Assembly (NCBI GenBank): GCA_022410635.1
Contig: JAJVDF010000214.1
Location: 616,072-680,071, forward strand
Direction: 5' to 3'
DNA length: 64,000 bases
Origin: Tretioscincus oriximinensis
Lineage: Eukaryota; Chordata; Lepidosauria; Squamata; Gymnophthalmidae
Position numbers and translations under genes: made by a program. Below, one piece after another: positions 11,293 to 22,211 of the stretch; the stretch's first letter is position 1, and the number at the start of each line of letters is the position of its first letter. Below the pieces are notes generated by a model. That model was not told where the DNA came from and made no database searches. It worked only from the letters and a program-made list of their open reading frames with translations.

Positions 11293-11534
11293 TGTCTTAT
11301 GCTACATTGATACATTGCGCTCCTTGATGCTTCATTTGTAACCAGGCATGGAGTAGATAAATACTAGAAGGAAAAGGTGAATCAGGGGTCTCTGGGTCTC
11401 AATAAGACTGAATCAAATGAAGTTCATANAATCACAGAAAATGAAAGCCAATTGTGCAAAATCTTGCTGTGAAAGAGTGTAGAGAGAAAAAAANCTGGAT
11501 GAACGTTTTACAGATTTCTGTTGTGACCCTATAA

Positions 11535-12267
11535 TAACGGGGGTTTGCTCACCACTTTATTAAGATGCCTGTACATCTGAGGCAGCCGTATCGTCAGAAT
11601 ACGGACACGTGTAAAATCTGACTCCCATCAAGAACTCACACAGAGGCCATAAACTTAGATTATGAGGCAAGATCCAGGAGGTCCACGTGGGTCATGGAAN
11701 CCTCCTGAGCACCCNTGTGCAGCAGTTTTTATTGACTCCAANACAGAAGGTGTGTACAGGAAGAGTGATGTCAGAAAGTGGGAGTTCAGAAGGTGTGGTT
11801 TGGGGCGGACCGGAGGTGGATCCAGGTTGTGACACGTGTGTGACTCATCTCCCTCCTCCCAAGGGGCGCAGCCTGTGTCAGGAAGTATCCAAATATGGGT
11901 ATGGTATGAGCCATACAAGATTGACCCTTTAGGCTTCCAGGACCTGTGACCTGTGACTCACTCCAAGGTAGAAGGATGAACAAAAGGCTTCCTCTTGCCT
12001 TTCTTAGGCAAATGACTCATGCCATTAATCCGTGGCTTCAGATACAATAGGTGCCCTTTGGAACAATAGGCTAAGGAGTGTTACTAAATGGGAACTGCTC
12101 CAGGTCAGGAAGAGAGAGAGATTAGCTCTCTTGCAACACCCTGTAATGGCAATTTNCCCCAAAATTTTGCATCTAAGCTGCCTGGGCTTCTGGGGACCAA
12201 TTTTTGTATATATTTATATCAAATATATTAATGCCAATTAATATATCACGTATGGTGAACCCTGACA
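11535..12267 (-). mobile_element. Solo LTR of an endogenous retrovirus-like element (copy 2)
   Basis: Read on the minus strand, this 733-bp unit begins TGTCAGGGTTCACC and ends AAACCCCCGTTA, as copy 1 does. A perfect 6-bp duplication CTATAA (plus strand) flanks it at 11529-11534 and 12268-12273. Near its start the minus strand reads ATTGGCATTAATATAT, also in copy 1. A TTAATAAAG polyadenylation-type signal lies close to the 3' end. No internal retroviral sequence adjoins it. Ns fall inside the unit. Confidence 0.85.
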
Positions 12268-12273
12268 CTATAA

Positions 12274-13519
12274 GGTTTTGGAAGAAGAGGTGATAAATGA
12301 AGNAGCAAACATAAGAGGCAGAGGAGGTGGGATAAGAAGGAAGAAGAGAAGACGGAGATAAGGTTATGGAGGAAAAGAGGATGAGGTAAGAGGAGATGCA
12401 GGTGTGAGGCTGCTATCAAGGCTCCTGCTACAAATAGGCCTTTTTGGGCTACAGTAAAAAATAGGCCCTTGGCCTGTTGAGCTGTTGGTGCTCAGCTTTT
12501 TCTGTGGCAGCCATTGCAGCCATTCACCCATTTCAGCAGGGAGCACCACAAAAATGAGCTATGACTCAGTAATGGGAGCCACGTAAAAGCTAGACTCCAT
12601 TGGATACAAAGAATGACAAATGGGTTTTTCCGCTTGTGATATAATAATGACAGCCACAATTCTGCATTATTTGAAAACTTGAACATTGGGCCCCTAAGGG
12701 AGCACAGTGAAAGAAAAGTATCATTTTAATGAATGGTGTTTATGANACAAAGGATAATTGCACTTAGAACAAAACGTCCTGGAAGGGGTAGGAAGATATC
12801 AAAAGCACAGGATACGAGTTATAAGCAGGTACCGTATACTATACAATTGTGGCTACAGAGCTGAAGGATAAGGAAGATAAAATAGTTGCTAGGAGACCAA
12901 GGTGTCCAGTGTAGGAAGAGAAAGTGACATATTCATTGGGAATGTAAAACAATAAAATTACCAAGGNGAGATGCTCATCAGAAGAAATATTTAATTCTTT
13001 GTCAAGGCCAATTAATGGCTAATTAGAAATATGTGTTCACATTAGGTGCATAATGTGGTTCAAGTTACTAATTAGGTATTTGCATAAACTCAGGAACCTG
13101 TGATTCTTTTAAGGGAGAGCAGGAAAATGTTTTATTTTTAATAGGAGTGGATTGAGCTAGCAGCTGTAGCAACTAGCACAGAAGTCTGTGATGGGGCCGT
13201 GGATAAAAGACTGAGCGTCTATTCTGCCCCTCCTCCATACTCAGAACGTCTCTACGTGTCAAATGCTACATACAGATACTTCCTTGGTTGGAAATTTGTG
13301 CATAAATAGGAACCTCAAGTTGAGGTACACACAGCATGGGACAATGCAATAGGCCACCAATTGTTCCCATGCAGACCCTCTGAGGCACCTCAGACTTATT
13401 GCTTCTGTTTTTCCAAAATCTTCCCTCTTTCAAAGGGCAGTTCAGTAGCTACCTGCACCTACAGATAAACCTTACATGTACCACGTCTTACTGGCTGAGC
13501 CTGTCTTGCAAGAAGCATC
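12274..13519. other. Unassigned sequence with a purine-rich patch
   Basis: 12284-12412 is strongly purine-rich (GAAGAAGAGG, AGAAGGAAGAAGAGAAG). Otherwise there is no recognisable gene or repeat. Minus frames of about 60 codons at 12364-12686 have no domain. Confidence 0.4.
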
Positions 13520-13762
13520 GTGGTACAAGAGATTAAGAGCTTGGTGTTTCAACAGAGATATAAAATTTGAGGCCCATGCATCGGTCATGGAGAGAGGTGA
13601 ACCCCTTCTACTGGCCTTAGCTTCAGCCAACCCATCTGTTCAAAAGCAAAGACATTTGCAAGTAGATAAATGGGTACCATCACAACATTGGTGGAGAAGA
13701 TAGAATACATTTAAGTGGTGTATAAAAACCCAATTCTTTTTCTTCTTCTTAGACCAAGGATT
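13520..13762 (+). mobile_element. tRNA-derived SINE, TTC-tail family
   Basis: The A-box-like segment is GTGGTACAAGAGATTAAGAGC (first 20 bases matter) and a B-box-like GAGGCCCATGC follows. The body carries GCCTTAGCTTCAGCCAACCC, GCAAGTAGATAAATGGG and GTATAAAAACCCAATTC. The 3' tail is TTCTTCTTCTT. It lies immediately upstream of the CR1 host element. Confidence 0.8.
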
Positions 13763-13864
13763 AGGTTTTTTTTTTAGCAGTATACAATAGGACAGAACCG
13801 ATTTTTTTTTTACTGTAGAAGTTCCCCTGAAGTTCTCTCTTGATAGTCACTCTTCTGGTAACAG

Positions 13865-15143
13865 AACGGGGGGAGGCAATAGTAGCTAAAGACAGAAGAT
13901 AAATTGTGGCAAACCAAATGCAAGGTGGTAGTCAGGGTTGTGAACAAAAACCTTGAGGAGCACATTTCAAAGAACATTAAAAGAAANAATAAGGGCTTTT
14001 TCAAATACATCAGAAATAGGAATCCTACCAGGAAAGCAGTCAGACCACTAGACAGCAATGGACAAAATGGGATAATCAAGGAGAACGTGGAGATTGCAGA
14101 GAGGTTAAATGAAGTTTTTGCTTCAGTTTTCAGTGAAGAAGACAGAGGGAATTTACCCGTAACAGATTTACTCTTCTCAGGAAGAACATTAGAGGAATTA
14201 AACTGGATAGAGATAACAAGGGAGAAGGTCCTTGCTAGCCTTAATAAGCTGAACATTAATAAATCCCCAGGGCCAGATGGCATTCATCCAAGAATTCTTA
14301 AAGAACTCAATAGTGAAATTGCTGAACTTCTAACCAAAATATTGGAGGGTAGCTAACGTAACACCAATCTTCAAAAAAGGATCCTGAGGTGATCCCAGAA
14401 ATTATAGACCGGTCAGTTTAACATCAGTTCCAGGTAAAGTGTTGGAAACCATAATTAAGGACAAAATTACTAAACACATGGACAAGCAGTCATTGCTGAA
14501 TGAAACTCAGCATGGCTTCTGCAAAGGTAAATCATGCCTTACTAACTTGCTAGAATCTTTTGAGGGTGTTAACAATATGTAGATAAAGGGGATCCAGTTG
14601 ATACTGTCCATCTAGATTTTCAGAAGGCTTTTGATAAAGTCCCTTATCAAAGGCTTCTAAAAAAGCTCCATACTCATGGTATAAGAGGACAGACTTTGTC
14701 CTGGAATGGAAACTGGCTAAAAGATAGAAAACAGAGGGTAATAATAAATGGACAGTTCTCTTGAGTGGAAAGAGGTAAGAAGTAGGGTACCCCAGGGGAC
14801 TGTACTGGGACTTTTGCTTTTCAATATATTCATAAACGATCTGGATGCCAAGGTAAATAGTGAAGTAGCCATGTTTGCTGATGACACTAAACTGTTCAGG
14901 GTAGTGAAAATTGAAAATGATTGTAAGGCATTCCAGAGTGATCTACTGAAATTGGGTGAGTGGGCATCAAAGTGGCAAATGCACTTTAATTTAAGCAAGT
15001 GCAAGGTCATGCACATTGGGGCAAAGAACCCCAATACCAACTGATGGGAACCAAGCTTTCTGTGACTGAGCAAGAAAAGGATCTTGGAGTGTTGGTGGAC
15101 AATTTAATGAAGATGTCAACCCTATGTGCAGCTGCAGCAGGTT
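13865..15143 (+). mobile_element. CR1 LINE, left half of a split element
   Basis: This is the ORF2 region of a CR1 that continues at 18773. The left half stops at GTGCAGCTGCAGCAG. In other copies, the next bases are AAAAAGGCAAATTCCATG, and those words resume at 18773 after a 3.6-kb insertion. Together the halves form about 2 kb of 5'-truncated CR1 ending in TTCTTATG octamers. The inserted block is an L1 with its own insertions. Confidence 0.92.
13904..15044 (+). pseudogene. CR1 ORF2 reverse transcriptase remnant
   Basis: The frames encode the endonuclease-RT linker and RT domain in three broken pieces. Frame one (13904-14356) holds KGFFKYIRNR, NEVFASVFSEED and the RT motif NKSPGPDGIHP. A middle piece around 14400-14690 reads RPVSLTS, ETQHGFCKG and FQKAFDKVP in shifted frames. 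The last (14748-15044) carries VPQGTVLG, FNIFINDLD and the active-site FADDTKLF. Thus the catalytic aspartates are present but frameshifts and stops break the protein. Family knowledge: this enzyme primes reverse transcription at the target DNA using the element's 3' end. Nothing suggests it is expressed. Confidence 0.92.
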
Positions 15144-15364
15144 GCAATTGGTTGCAAATCTTTTTTATTTATTTCAAGGGAAACAAAAGGAAAAAAAAAC
15201 ACCTACCTCCACCCACATCCTAGAATAGATACAAACATTGACAGAATAAAATTACATCAGTTTAAATACAAAATAAGCTGTAATGTATATCTTATTATTA
15301 CATTGTGTCGATGACGAACACCGAAATCTATTAAACACTTCCAATTTTTTACCCAAGTGTTCTT

Positions 15365-17226
15365 TATCCTAATACCTTGTAAAAACAATCCTGGATTCCC
15401 TCCTGGATAAAAAATTCTAAGTATTCATACCATTGATCGATATCCCACTGTTGTTTGTCCTTCCAACCTCTAGCATCTACCAGATGTGCTGCCCAGATGG
15501 CCCTTTTAATCAAGTATAGTACCTCATATTGTAGATTCAAACCCTTTGGTCTTAGAGTTAACCAATAGAGATCATCTATTAGAATACCCAGGGCTTTTTT
15601 TGTGGCGGAACGTGCCGGAATGCAGTTCCAGCACCTTTTATTTAGGCGGGTGGGGCCGCCCCCCCGCCTCGCCTCCCGCCCGCCTAAATAAAAGGTGCCG
15701 GTACTGCGGAGTTTAGGCGGGGGGGGGGGGGGGAGAGGCGTAGCGGGGGTTACTGCGGAGTTTAGGCGGAGGGCGGGGCGGTGCCCCCCGCTAACGCCCC
15801 CCACTCCCCCAGTACTAACCGGGGGGCGGGCTAGTACCCCCCCACGGTACTAACGCTGCCCCCCCCTCGCCGGCATTAGTACCGTCACCTTTTTTTGTGG
15901 AAAAAAAGCACTGAGAATACCTATATTTGTAATTATTTGAAGCTCCCTTGCCACTTTCCTCCTAAATTGAATGATTTCCGGACATTGCGTCCACATATGA
16001 AGGTAAGTCCCCCTGCTATTACATAAATGCCAACAACTGGATGGAGTTCCTACAATGTGTGACAATTGAGCAGGGGTCCTATACCAGCGTGTCAAGATTT
16101 TAAATTCTGTTTCTTTGAATTTTACAATTTTAATTACATTTATTTCTTTCAGCCATTTCTCCCAATAAAGCTCCATATTTGAAAATTCTTGAGTCCAAAT
16201 TTGTTTTATCTTCTATTGGTTATTATAGTTGACCTTTAATATCTGTTGATATACTCTCCCAAAAATACACGTTTTTTTTCATAATTCTATCTTCTACTAT
16301 TTTTTCAAAATTATTCTTATGTATCCGCATTTGGATTTTTATTTGTTGTTGAGTTATAAATGAGTATAGAGCAGTTTCTTGAAGCCATTGGTTTGTAATT
16401 CCCGTCATACCCCTAATTTGTTGAATTGAGAGAGGGAAGCCTCCCGTTGTAAATAGGTCTCTAACCCTCTCTATTGAGAAACTCCTAAGATAAGTATCTA
16501 ATCTTGAATCTGCTCTCGGGTTTATATATTTCAATGACGCAATTAAAACTGGGGAATCTATTAATTTTCGGTAATATTTTATCCAAATTTTACAAATTGC
16601 TATTAGGGGGGATAACCACAAATTCCTTTTTGAAATATCCATCCTATCCAAAAACATAGAAGAATTCCTCATTCCATTCATAATTTTCTCCACTCTTAAC
16701 TGATTTATTTTGTTCCCAATATTCTAGGTCAATAATTCTAAGAATTTGATAAGCTTCATAATATGACGCTAGGCATGGGAAATCCCATCCTGCCTCTTGT
16801 TGAGGAGAAAATAAAATAGAATTACCAATTCTTCTATTGTGAGAGTCTAATGTCCATTTTTTAATTTCTTTCTCCCAACCTCTTAATGTATGAATATTGA
16901 TAAGCCCTGGTACTGTCTGGAAACAGAACAAAAATTATGGAAGTATAATAATTTTAAGAGCATTCTTTTTAGTAAGGAGATTCCAATTTTTATGAGGCCT
17001 GTGTTTTAATATATTAGCCACCTTCCTCCATAGAGGTTTATAATTGACATCAACTATTTTATCTGGATTTTTATGTATTTTAACGCCTAAATATATCATA
17101 GTTTTATTTCCTATCTTAACGTGGGAGATGCGAGCTATGTCCCTCAATTCTCTCTTAGATACATTAATCGTAGGTATTTCTGATTTAGTAACATTAATTT
17201 CAAACATTAATTTAGTAACACTAAAA
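15365..17226 (-). pseudogene. L1 ORF2 C-terminal half, broken
   Basis: Minus-strand frames encode the region after the RT domain: VTKSEIPTINVSKRELRD, GVKIHKNPDKIVD..YKPLW and KNALKIIILP (16935-17231), then SPQQEAGWDFPCLASYYEAY (16644-16931), then a long stretch ending in the Cys/His motif CWHLCNSRGTYLHMWTQC near 15985-16040. The final part is interrupted by the GC-rich MITE and resumes downstream of it. Several stops and shifts break the frame. This is the typical L1 order: thumb-like region, GG..P..YY block, C-terminal Cys/His segment. Confidence 0.85.
15589..15912 (-). mobile_element. GC-rich hAT-like MITE (copy 2), inside the L1
   Basis: Plus-strand ends are CAGGGCTTTTTTTGTGG and CCACAAAAAAAGCACTG-like on the two sides (right end ...AAAAAAAGCACTG). 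A perfect 8-bp duplication AGAATACC lies at 15581-15588 and 15913-15920. Next to the left end sit GGAACGTGCCGGAATGCAG and CAGCACCTTTTATTTAGGCG, matching the right-hand end of copy 1 in reverse, so this copy is in the opposite orientation. The interior is nearly all G+C with TACTAACG and GGCGGGG words and a poly-G run. It is non-coding; open frames across it are chance. Confidence 0.92.
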
Positions 17227-17962
17227 TCCAAAACAAGTCAGCAAATGTTGTTTTGCCTCTTTATAAACCTGTGGTGAGGTCACATTTGGAATACTGTGTA
17301 CAATTCTGGTCACCACATCTCAAGAGGGACATTTTGGAACTGGAGAAGGTGCAGAAAAAGGCAACAAAAATGATCAAGGGTCTGGAGCACCTCCCTTACG
17401 AAGTCAGGCTGCAACAAATAGTCCTTTTTGGGCTACAGTCTTGGCCTCTTCAGCCTTGAAAGGCGACGTCTGAGGGGTGATCTGATTGAAGTGTACAAAA
17501 TCATGCATGGGATAGACAGGGTGAATAGAGAAAAAAATGTTTTCTCTCTCCCACAACACTAGGACCAGGGGGCACTCCTTAAAACTATTGGGTAGTAAAA
17601 GTGAGAACAGACAAAGGAAAGTATTTTTTCACCCAGAGGGTCATCAGCCTCTGGAATTTACTTCCTGAAGAGGTAGTGGTAGCTAACAGCTTGGATACTT
17701 TCAAGACAGGACTAGACAGGTTTATGGACACCAAGGGTATAAATGGATACTAGGATGGATGTCTGGATGTTGCCACCGGGATGGAGCAACAGGCAGGACT
17801 CCTGAAATACCATTTGCAGGGATTCATGAACAGGAGCATATTTTGCTTTCCTCTGTTTGGACTGCCCAGGTGCATCTGGTGGGTCTATGTGTGACACAGA
17901 ATGCTGGACTTGATGGGCTGTGGCCTGATCCAGTATGGCTCTTCTTATGTTCTTATGTTCTT
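17227..17962 (+). mobile_element. CR1 LINE 3' end inserted in the L1
   Basis: The unit begins in ORF2 at AAAACAAGTCAGCAAATGTT and ends with CTTCTTATGTTCTTATG. It splits the L1 coding frame between the FEIISGL block (left part encoded near 17970) and the DFSVTKLMFE block (encoded near 17220). ORF2 C-terminal motifs such as [18 protein letters not shown] and LEKVQKKATKMIKGLEHLPY are readable. A short extra segment near 17417-17440 interrupts the LRQ...LFGL block. Confidence 0.92.
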
Positions 17963-18770
17963 AGCCCCGAGATTATTTCAAAATTCTCTATCTCTCTGAT
18001 CAAATAGGGAAGGGAGTTTACGGGATCTCTCAAAATAATTAATGCGTCGTCAGCATACAGGTTAACTTTTCCCTCTTCCTGTTTGACTCTACATCCAATA
18101 ATATTTAAATTGGATTTAATTTGGTTTGCCAAAGGTTCCATTGCCATTGCAAATAGTAGGGGTGAGAGGGGGCAACCCTGCTTTAGCCCATTCTTCACCT
18201 GGAATGCTTCAAACACTCCGTTATTAACCCTTATTCTTGCTACATTGTCTTTATATATTTATGCAACTAATTCTATAAATTTATTACAGGATCCATATTT
18301 CTCACATATTTTAATTAAATACTGATGGTTCACAGTGTCAAAGGCTTTATATACATCTAATTCCATTAACACTGCCTTCCTACTATTCTTTTTTGCATGA
18401 CATAATATGTTTATCGAGATCCTTACCGGATTAGCTATTAACCTTCCTTTAACAAACCCATGTTGGTCTTCAGAACCCATTTTTGGAAACAGGTTTTCCA
18501 ATCTTCTAGTCACAATTTTAGCAAATATTTTATAATCAATATTTGTCAAACTAATGGGTCGATATGACTCTGGCTCATCTTCGGGTTTTCCCTCCATGTA
18601 TTCGGTATATGGTGGTGTGACATTATACCATTGAATAAGATTAATAAATGCGGTATTAAAACTTCTTTAAAAGTTTTATAAAAATATGCAGTATAGCCAT
18701 CAGGCCCAGGATATTTTCCTATTTTTAGTGCAGCTATAGCCTCTCTAATTTCTGATGCTTCAATTTCTCT
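17953..18770 (-). pseudogene. L1 ORF2 reverse transcriptase domain, fragment
   Basis: Minus-strand translation gives the L1-type RT motifs in order: GKYPGPDGYTAYFYK (about 18700), YRPISLTNIDYKIFAKI and DQHGFVKGRL (18259-18597), VLMELDVYKAFDTVNHQYL, then QVKNGLKQGCPLSPLLFAMA and the catalytic LYADDALI (17953-18216). The YADD box is intact. A frameshift separates the two open frames. The PISLTN and GCPLSP wording separates it from CR1 (PVSLTS, GTVLG), supporting the L1 assignment. The 5' part of ORF2, including the endonuclease, and ORF1 are missing. Confidence 0.92.
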
Positions 18771-18772
18771 TC

Positions 18773-19522
18773 AAATTCCATGTTGGGGATAATTAGGAAA
18801 GGAATTGAAAACAAATCAGCAAATGTTGTCTTGTGTCTTTATAAATCTGTGGTGAGGCCACATTCGGAATACTGTGTTCAATTCTGGTCACCACATCTCA
18901 AGAGGGATATTGTAGAACTAGAAAAGGTGCAGAAAACTGCAACAAGAATGATCAAGGGTCTGCAGCATATCCTTTATGAAGTCAGGCTGCAATGTCTGTT
19001 CTTCTTCAGNCTTGAAAGGCAACATTTGAAGATGATCTGATTGACGTGTACAAAATCATGCATGGGATGGATAGGGTGAATAGAGAAAAATTGTTTTCTC
19101 TATCACACAACACTAGGACCAGAGGACACTCGTTAAAACTGATGGGCAGAAAAGTGAGGACAGACAAAGGAAGGTATTTTTTCATCCAGAGGGTCATCGG
19201 CCTCTGGAATTTACTTCCTGAAGAGGTGGTGGTAGCTAACAACTTGGACAGCTTTAATACAGGACTAAACAGGTTTGTGGACACCAAGGGTATAAATGGA
19301 TACTAGGATGGATGTCTGAATGCTATCTCCAAGGTGGAGCAACAGGCAGTACTCCTGAACAGGCAGTAATTTGCAGAGAGTCATGAACAGGCGCATTTTT
19401 CGCTTTCCTCTGTGCAGACTGCCCAGGTGCCATTGGTGGGCCTCTCTATGAGACAGAATGCTGGACCAGATGGGCTCTGACCCGATCCATTATGGCTCTT
19501 CTTATGTTCTTATGTTCTTATG
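18773..19522 (+). mobile_element. CR1 LINE, right half of the split element
   Basis: It resumes with AAATTCCATGTTGGGGATAA and proceeds through ORF2 C-terminal codons (SVVRPHSEYCVQFWSPH; NLLPEEVVVANN) into the 3' UTR. It ends with three TTCTTATG-type octamers near 19500-19522. An open frame of 86 codons (19046-19306) covers the last part of ORF2 up to DTKGINGY. It is the counterpart of 13865-15143. Confidence 0.93.
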
Positions 19523-20349
19523 ATTGTGCTTCTTGGAAGTTGTCGGTCACAAAGCCTCATGGGATTTGTAGGCAGATTCGTGAGGAATAAATGCAAAATT
19601 ATGCAAGCTTGTACTTCACCAACGTCCTTTACTGTATTATATTAAGAAATAGCATTAGAAAAGTAGCCATCTGGATGCACCCTTAGATGAGCTTTGACGT
19701 ATCAGCTAAATTATGTGATTTCAGAATTGTTACAGGAATAAATATGACTAGAGTTTCAGGAAGATGACTGATATTTCAGCTCAAGGACTAAGATTTCAGT
19801 TACTACTGGCTAATATTGTTTCGTACAAGGTTACTATTTCTCGATGAAAATTAAGTGCTTTCATAACCAAGTATATTTTTTCCTATTGTCCCTGCCATTG
19901 AGAGATCATCATAGGAAATAAATGCACAATGATAAAAAAACCAAAATTACCGGTATATAAAATTATATACAGAAAATTATTCTTTTTGTTTTATAAAATC
20001 GGTTATATCATCAGTCATTCCAGGTACCTTCAGTTTTGATTATGTAGGAGCAATTTTGTTTTTATTGAGTCAGTGCTAATTGAAGGGATCTGAAAGTGTC
20101 TCTGATTTGCTTATTGCACTGTAATCAACTGAACTGAGTCATTTGCACTTGGCAGCATACATTGTCTTCAGACATTGACATGGCAATCTACAGCTGTGAA
20201 TAACATTCTATCTGTTCATATATGTGATACATTGCAGAGCACAATAGTATTAAACATTAAAAGTAATCTCCTGACCTTGAGTTATGTGGTTCTAAATAGA
20301 GCAAATACAGATATTTAATATTTGTTCATTTTTGTTTATTCATTGTGAT
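19523..20349. other. Unassigned AT-rich sequence
   Basis: No open frame of note and no recognisable repeat. There is weak local A/T-rich structure at 19930-19990. Confidence 0.45.
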
Positions 20350-21055
20350 CAGGAATGTTCATTACTGTTTGGAAAGTCCAGAAAGGGGGTTTGTAGTTGT
20401 GGGAGACTAACAGGAAAAAAGTAGACGATATGAGCTGTCATGGATATATCTATTTCTTCAGATAGCAGGACAGACTTTGTAGGAAACTGCATGTAGGACA
20501 TGACAAAGAATATGGAAATGTGGTATGGGGATTAACTAGGTGAGAAAAACAGCTAAAGTTCATAAATTAATTATTTTAAGCAGAGAGAAATGCCTGGAGG
20601 AAAGAGATGCAGTTGGGTGAATGTGCACCAGTCAAATATGCCAATGGGGTCCTGTTGTTTTTAGTTCCCAATCAGTCCTGTAATAGGTTGGTTCTGGATA
20701 ACATTCTGATTCTGTTGATTTACTTCATGTGATGGGCACTGTAGCCTCAGGATTGCTTGCTGTAGTCTATGAGTTTGGCATCCCTGTCTTCTGAGTCTGA
20801 GCAGATGTGATTATATCTAAGAGCCAGGTTATAAACCATGGATTTGACAGCATGTTCAGGAGGGAAACTGGAGGCATGTAAATAGGTGTATCAATCATTG
20901 GGTTTGAGATAGAATCTTGCTTAGATTCCACTGGGTGGCTTTATGGCAGTGTCCAGAAAATGAACTTGCTCCCTGGATAGTTCCAAGCTATTTTGGTTTT
21001 GGTCAAATGTCTTTAGTGAGTCACCTCCGTGAGCCCAGATTATAAAGAAGTCATT
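20350..21055 (-). mobile_element. Penelope-like element fragment with reverse transcriptase
   Basis: On the minus strand the sequence next to 21055 encodes NDFFIIWAHGGDSLKTF and VHFLDTAI, typical Penelope RT C-terminal blocks (DIFFIWTHG; FLD). Further on, near 20850-20770, SMVYNLALRYNHICSDSEDR and DAKLIDYSKQS match the SxVYxxALRYxRICSDxxDR block of the family. A 3' terminal segment (CTGAAGAAATAGATATATCC, then CCTGTTAGTCTCCCACAA) ends the element near 20380. The GIY-YIG endonuclease segment is deleted or unrecognisable. Frameshifts and stops show it is dead. Confidence 0.82.
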
Positions 21056-21470
21056 AAGACCATAAGAACATAAAAGGAGTGCTGCTGAATTGGGCCACAG
21101 CCCATCTACTCCAGCATTCTGTCTCACACAATGGCCCACTAATTGCACCTGGGTAGTCTGGAACAGAAGAAGGCAAAATCTTCAAATGTTCTCAATGCCC
21201 AGCAAATGGTATTTCAGGAATACTGCCTATTGCTCCATCACAGAGGCTGTATCAAGACAGTATCCTAGTAGTTGTTTATGCTCTTGGCTTCCATGAACTT
21301 GTCTAATCCTGTCTTAAAGCTATCTAGCTGCTAACTATTNCTACCTCTTCTGGAAGTAAATTCCACAGAGTTATGACCCTCTGGATGAAAAAATACTTTT
21401 CTTTGTCTGTCCTCACTCTTCTGCCCATCAGTGTCAAGGAATACTCCCTGGTCCTAGTGTTGTGTGATAT

Positions 21471-21737
21471 TTATTTATTTTTATTTATTTATTTATTTGT
21501 ACTTGTATCCCGCCCTATACCTGAAGGTCTCAGGGCGGCCAACCATAGGGTGGCGCACATAGCTTTTGTTGCTTTCTCCACAATAGACACCCTGTGGAGT
21601 AGGTGGGGCCGAGAGAGTTCTAAAGAACTGTGACTAGCCCAAGGTCACCCAGCTGGCTTTCGTGGAGGAGTGGGGAATTGAACCAGGAGACTACCAGGAA
21701 CGAGTCCAACACTCTAATCTCTACACCAAACTGGCTC
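21471..21737 (-). mobile_element. tRNA-derived SINE, TTTA-tail family
   Basis: On the minus strand the head reads TTTGGTGTAGAGATTAGAGT (A-box region) and CTGGTTCAATTCCCCACTCC (B-box region). The body has GGTGACCTTGGGCTAGTCAC, and the end is TATAGGGCGGGATACAAGTA followed by (TTTA)n/(AAAT)n. This is the same family as copies at 36.7, 37.8 and 54.0 kb. It is inserted in the minus-strand CR1. The duplication is short and unclear (TGATA on both sides). Confidence 0.85.
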
Positions 21738-21993
21738 TGATAGAGAAAATAGTTTTTCTCTGTTCACTTTATCCATCTGGTGCATGATCTTATATACTTC
21801 AATCAGATCACCTCTCAAACGCTCAGATTTGTGGCTGGATTTCATAAGGGAGGTGCTCCAGTCCCTTGGTCATTCTTGTTGTTATTTTCTGCACCTTCTC
21901 TAGTTCCACAATATCCTTTTTGAAATATGGTGACCAGAATTGTTCACAATATTCCAAATGTGGCCTCACCACAGATTTATAAAGAGGCAAAAC

Positions 21994-22211
21994 CAGTGGT
22001 GGCTGCTGAGCGCTTCACAGAGGATTCAGTGACAGACCTCATAGAGTTATTTNACCTTCATTAATGGCTCTGTTTCCCCATGGGAACTGCCATGTTGGGG
22101 AAACTCCACCCTCTGTTCCTGCAACATGGGGCTACTGGTGCTGCCCTCTCTCCCAGCAGCCAAGGGGAATGAAGATGGAGCCCCCTGTGGAGCGCTCAGC
22201 GGCCACCACTG
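21994..22211 (+). mobile_element. hAT-like MITE with GCTGAGCGCT termini
   Basis: 218 bp. The left end is CAGTGGTGGCTGCTGAGCGC and the right end is the near-perfect complement (GAGCGCTCAGCGGCCACCACTG, quoted here only as its terminal CGGCCACCACTG). CAGTG...CACTG termini and a perfect 8-bp duplication GGCAAAAC (21986-21993, 22212-22219) identify a hAT-type element. It sits inside a CR1, whose sequence is restored exactly if the MITE and one duplication copy are removed. It has no coding capacity. Confidence 0.93.

Larger units (their letters stand above)
15150..18772 (-). mobile_element. L1 LINE, 5'-truncated, inserted in a CR1 and itself interrupted
   Basis: Minus-strand L1 ORF2 runs from the RT domain near 18770 to a T-rich 3' end near 15157-15175 (plus strand CTTTTTTATTTATTT). 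It is interrupted by a CR1 at about 17227-17962 and by a hAT MITE at 15589-15912. After subtracting these, about 2.5 kb of L1 remains. The exact junctions are uncertain by about 20 bases on the left, where GTTGCAATTGGTTGCAAAT could be L1, duplication or host. Confidence 0.88.
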
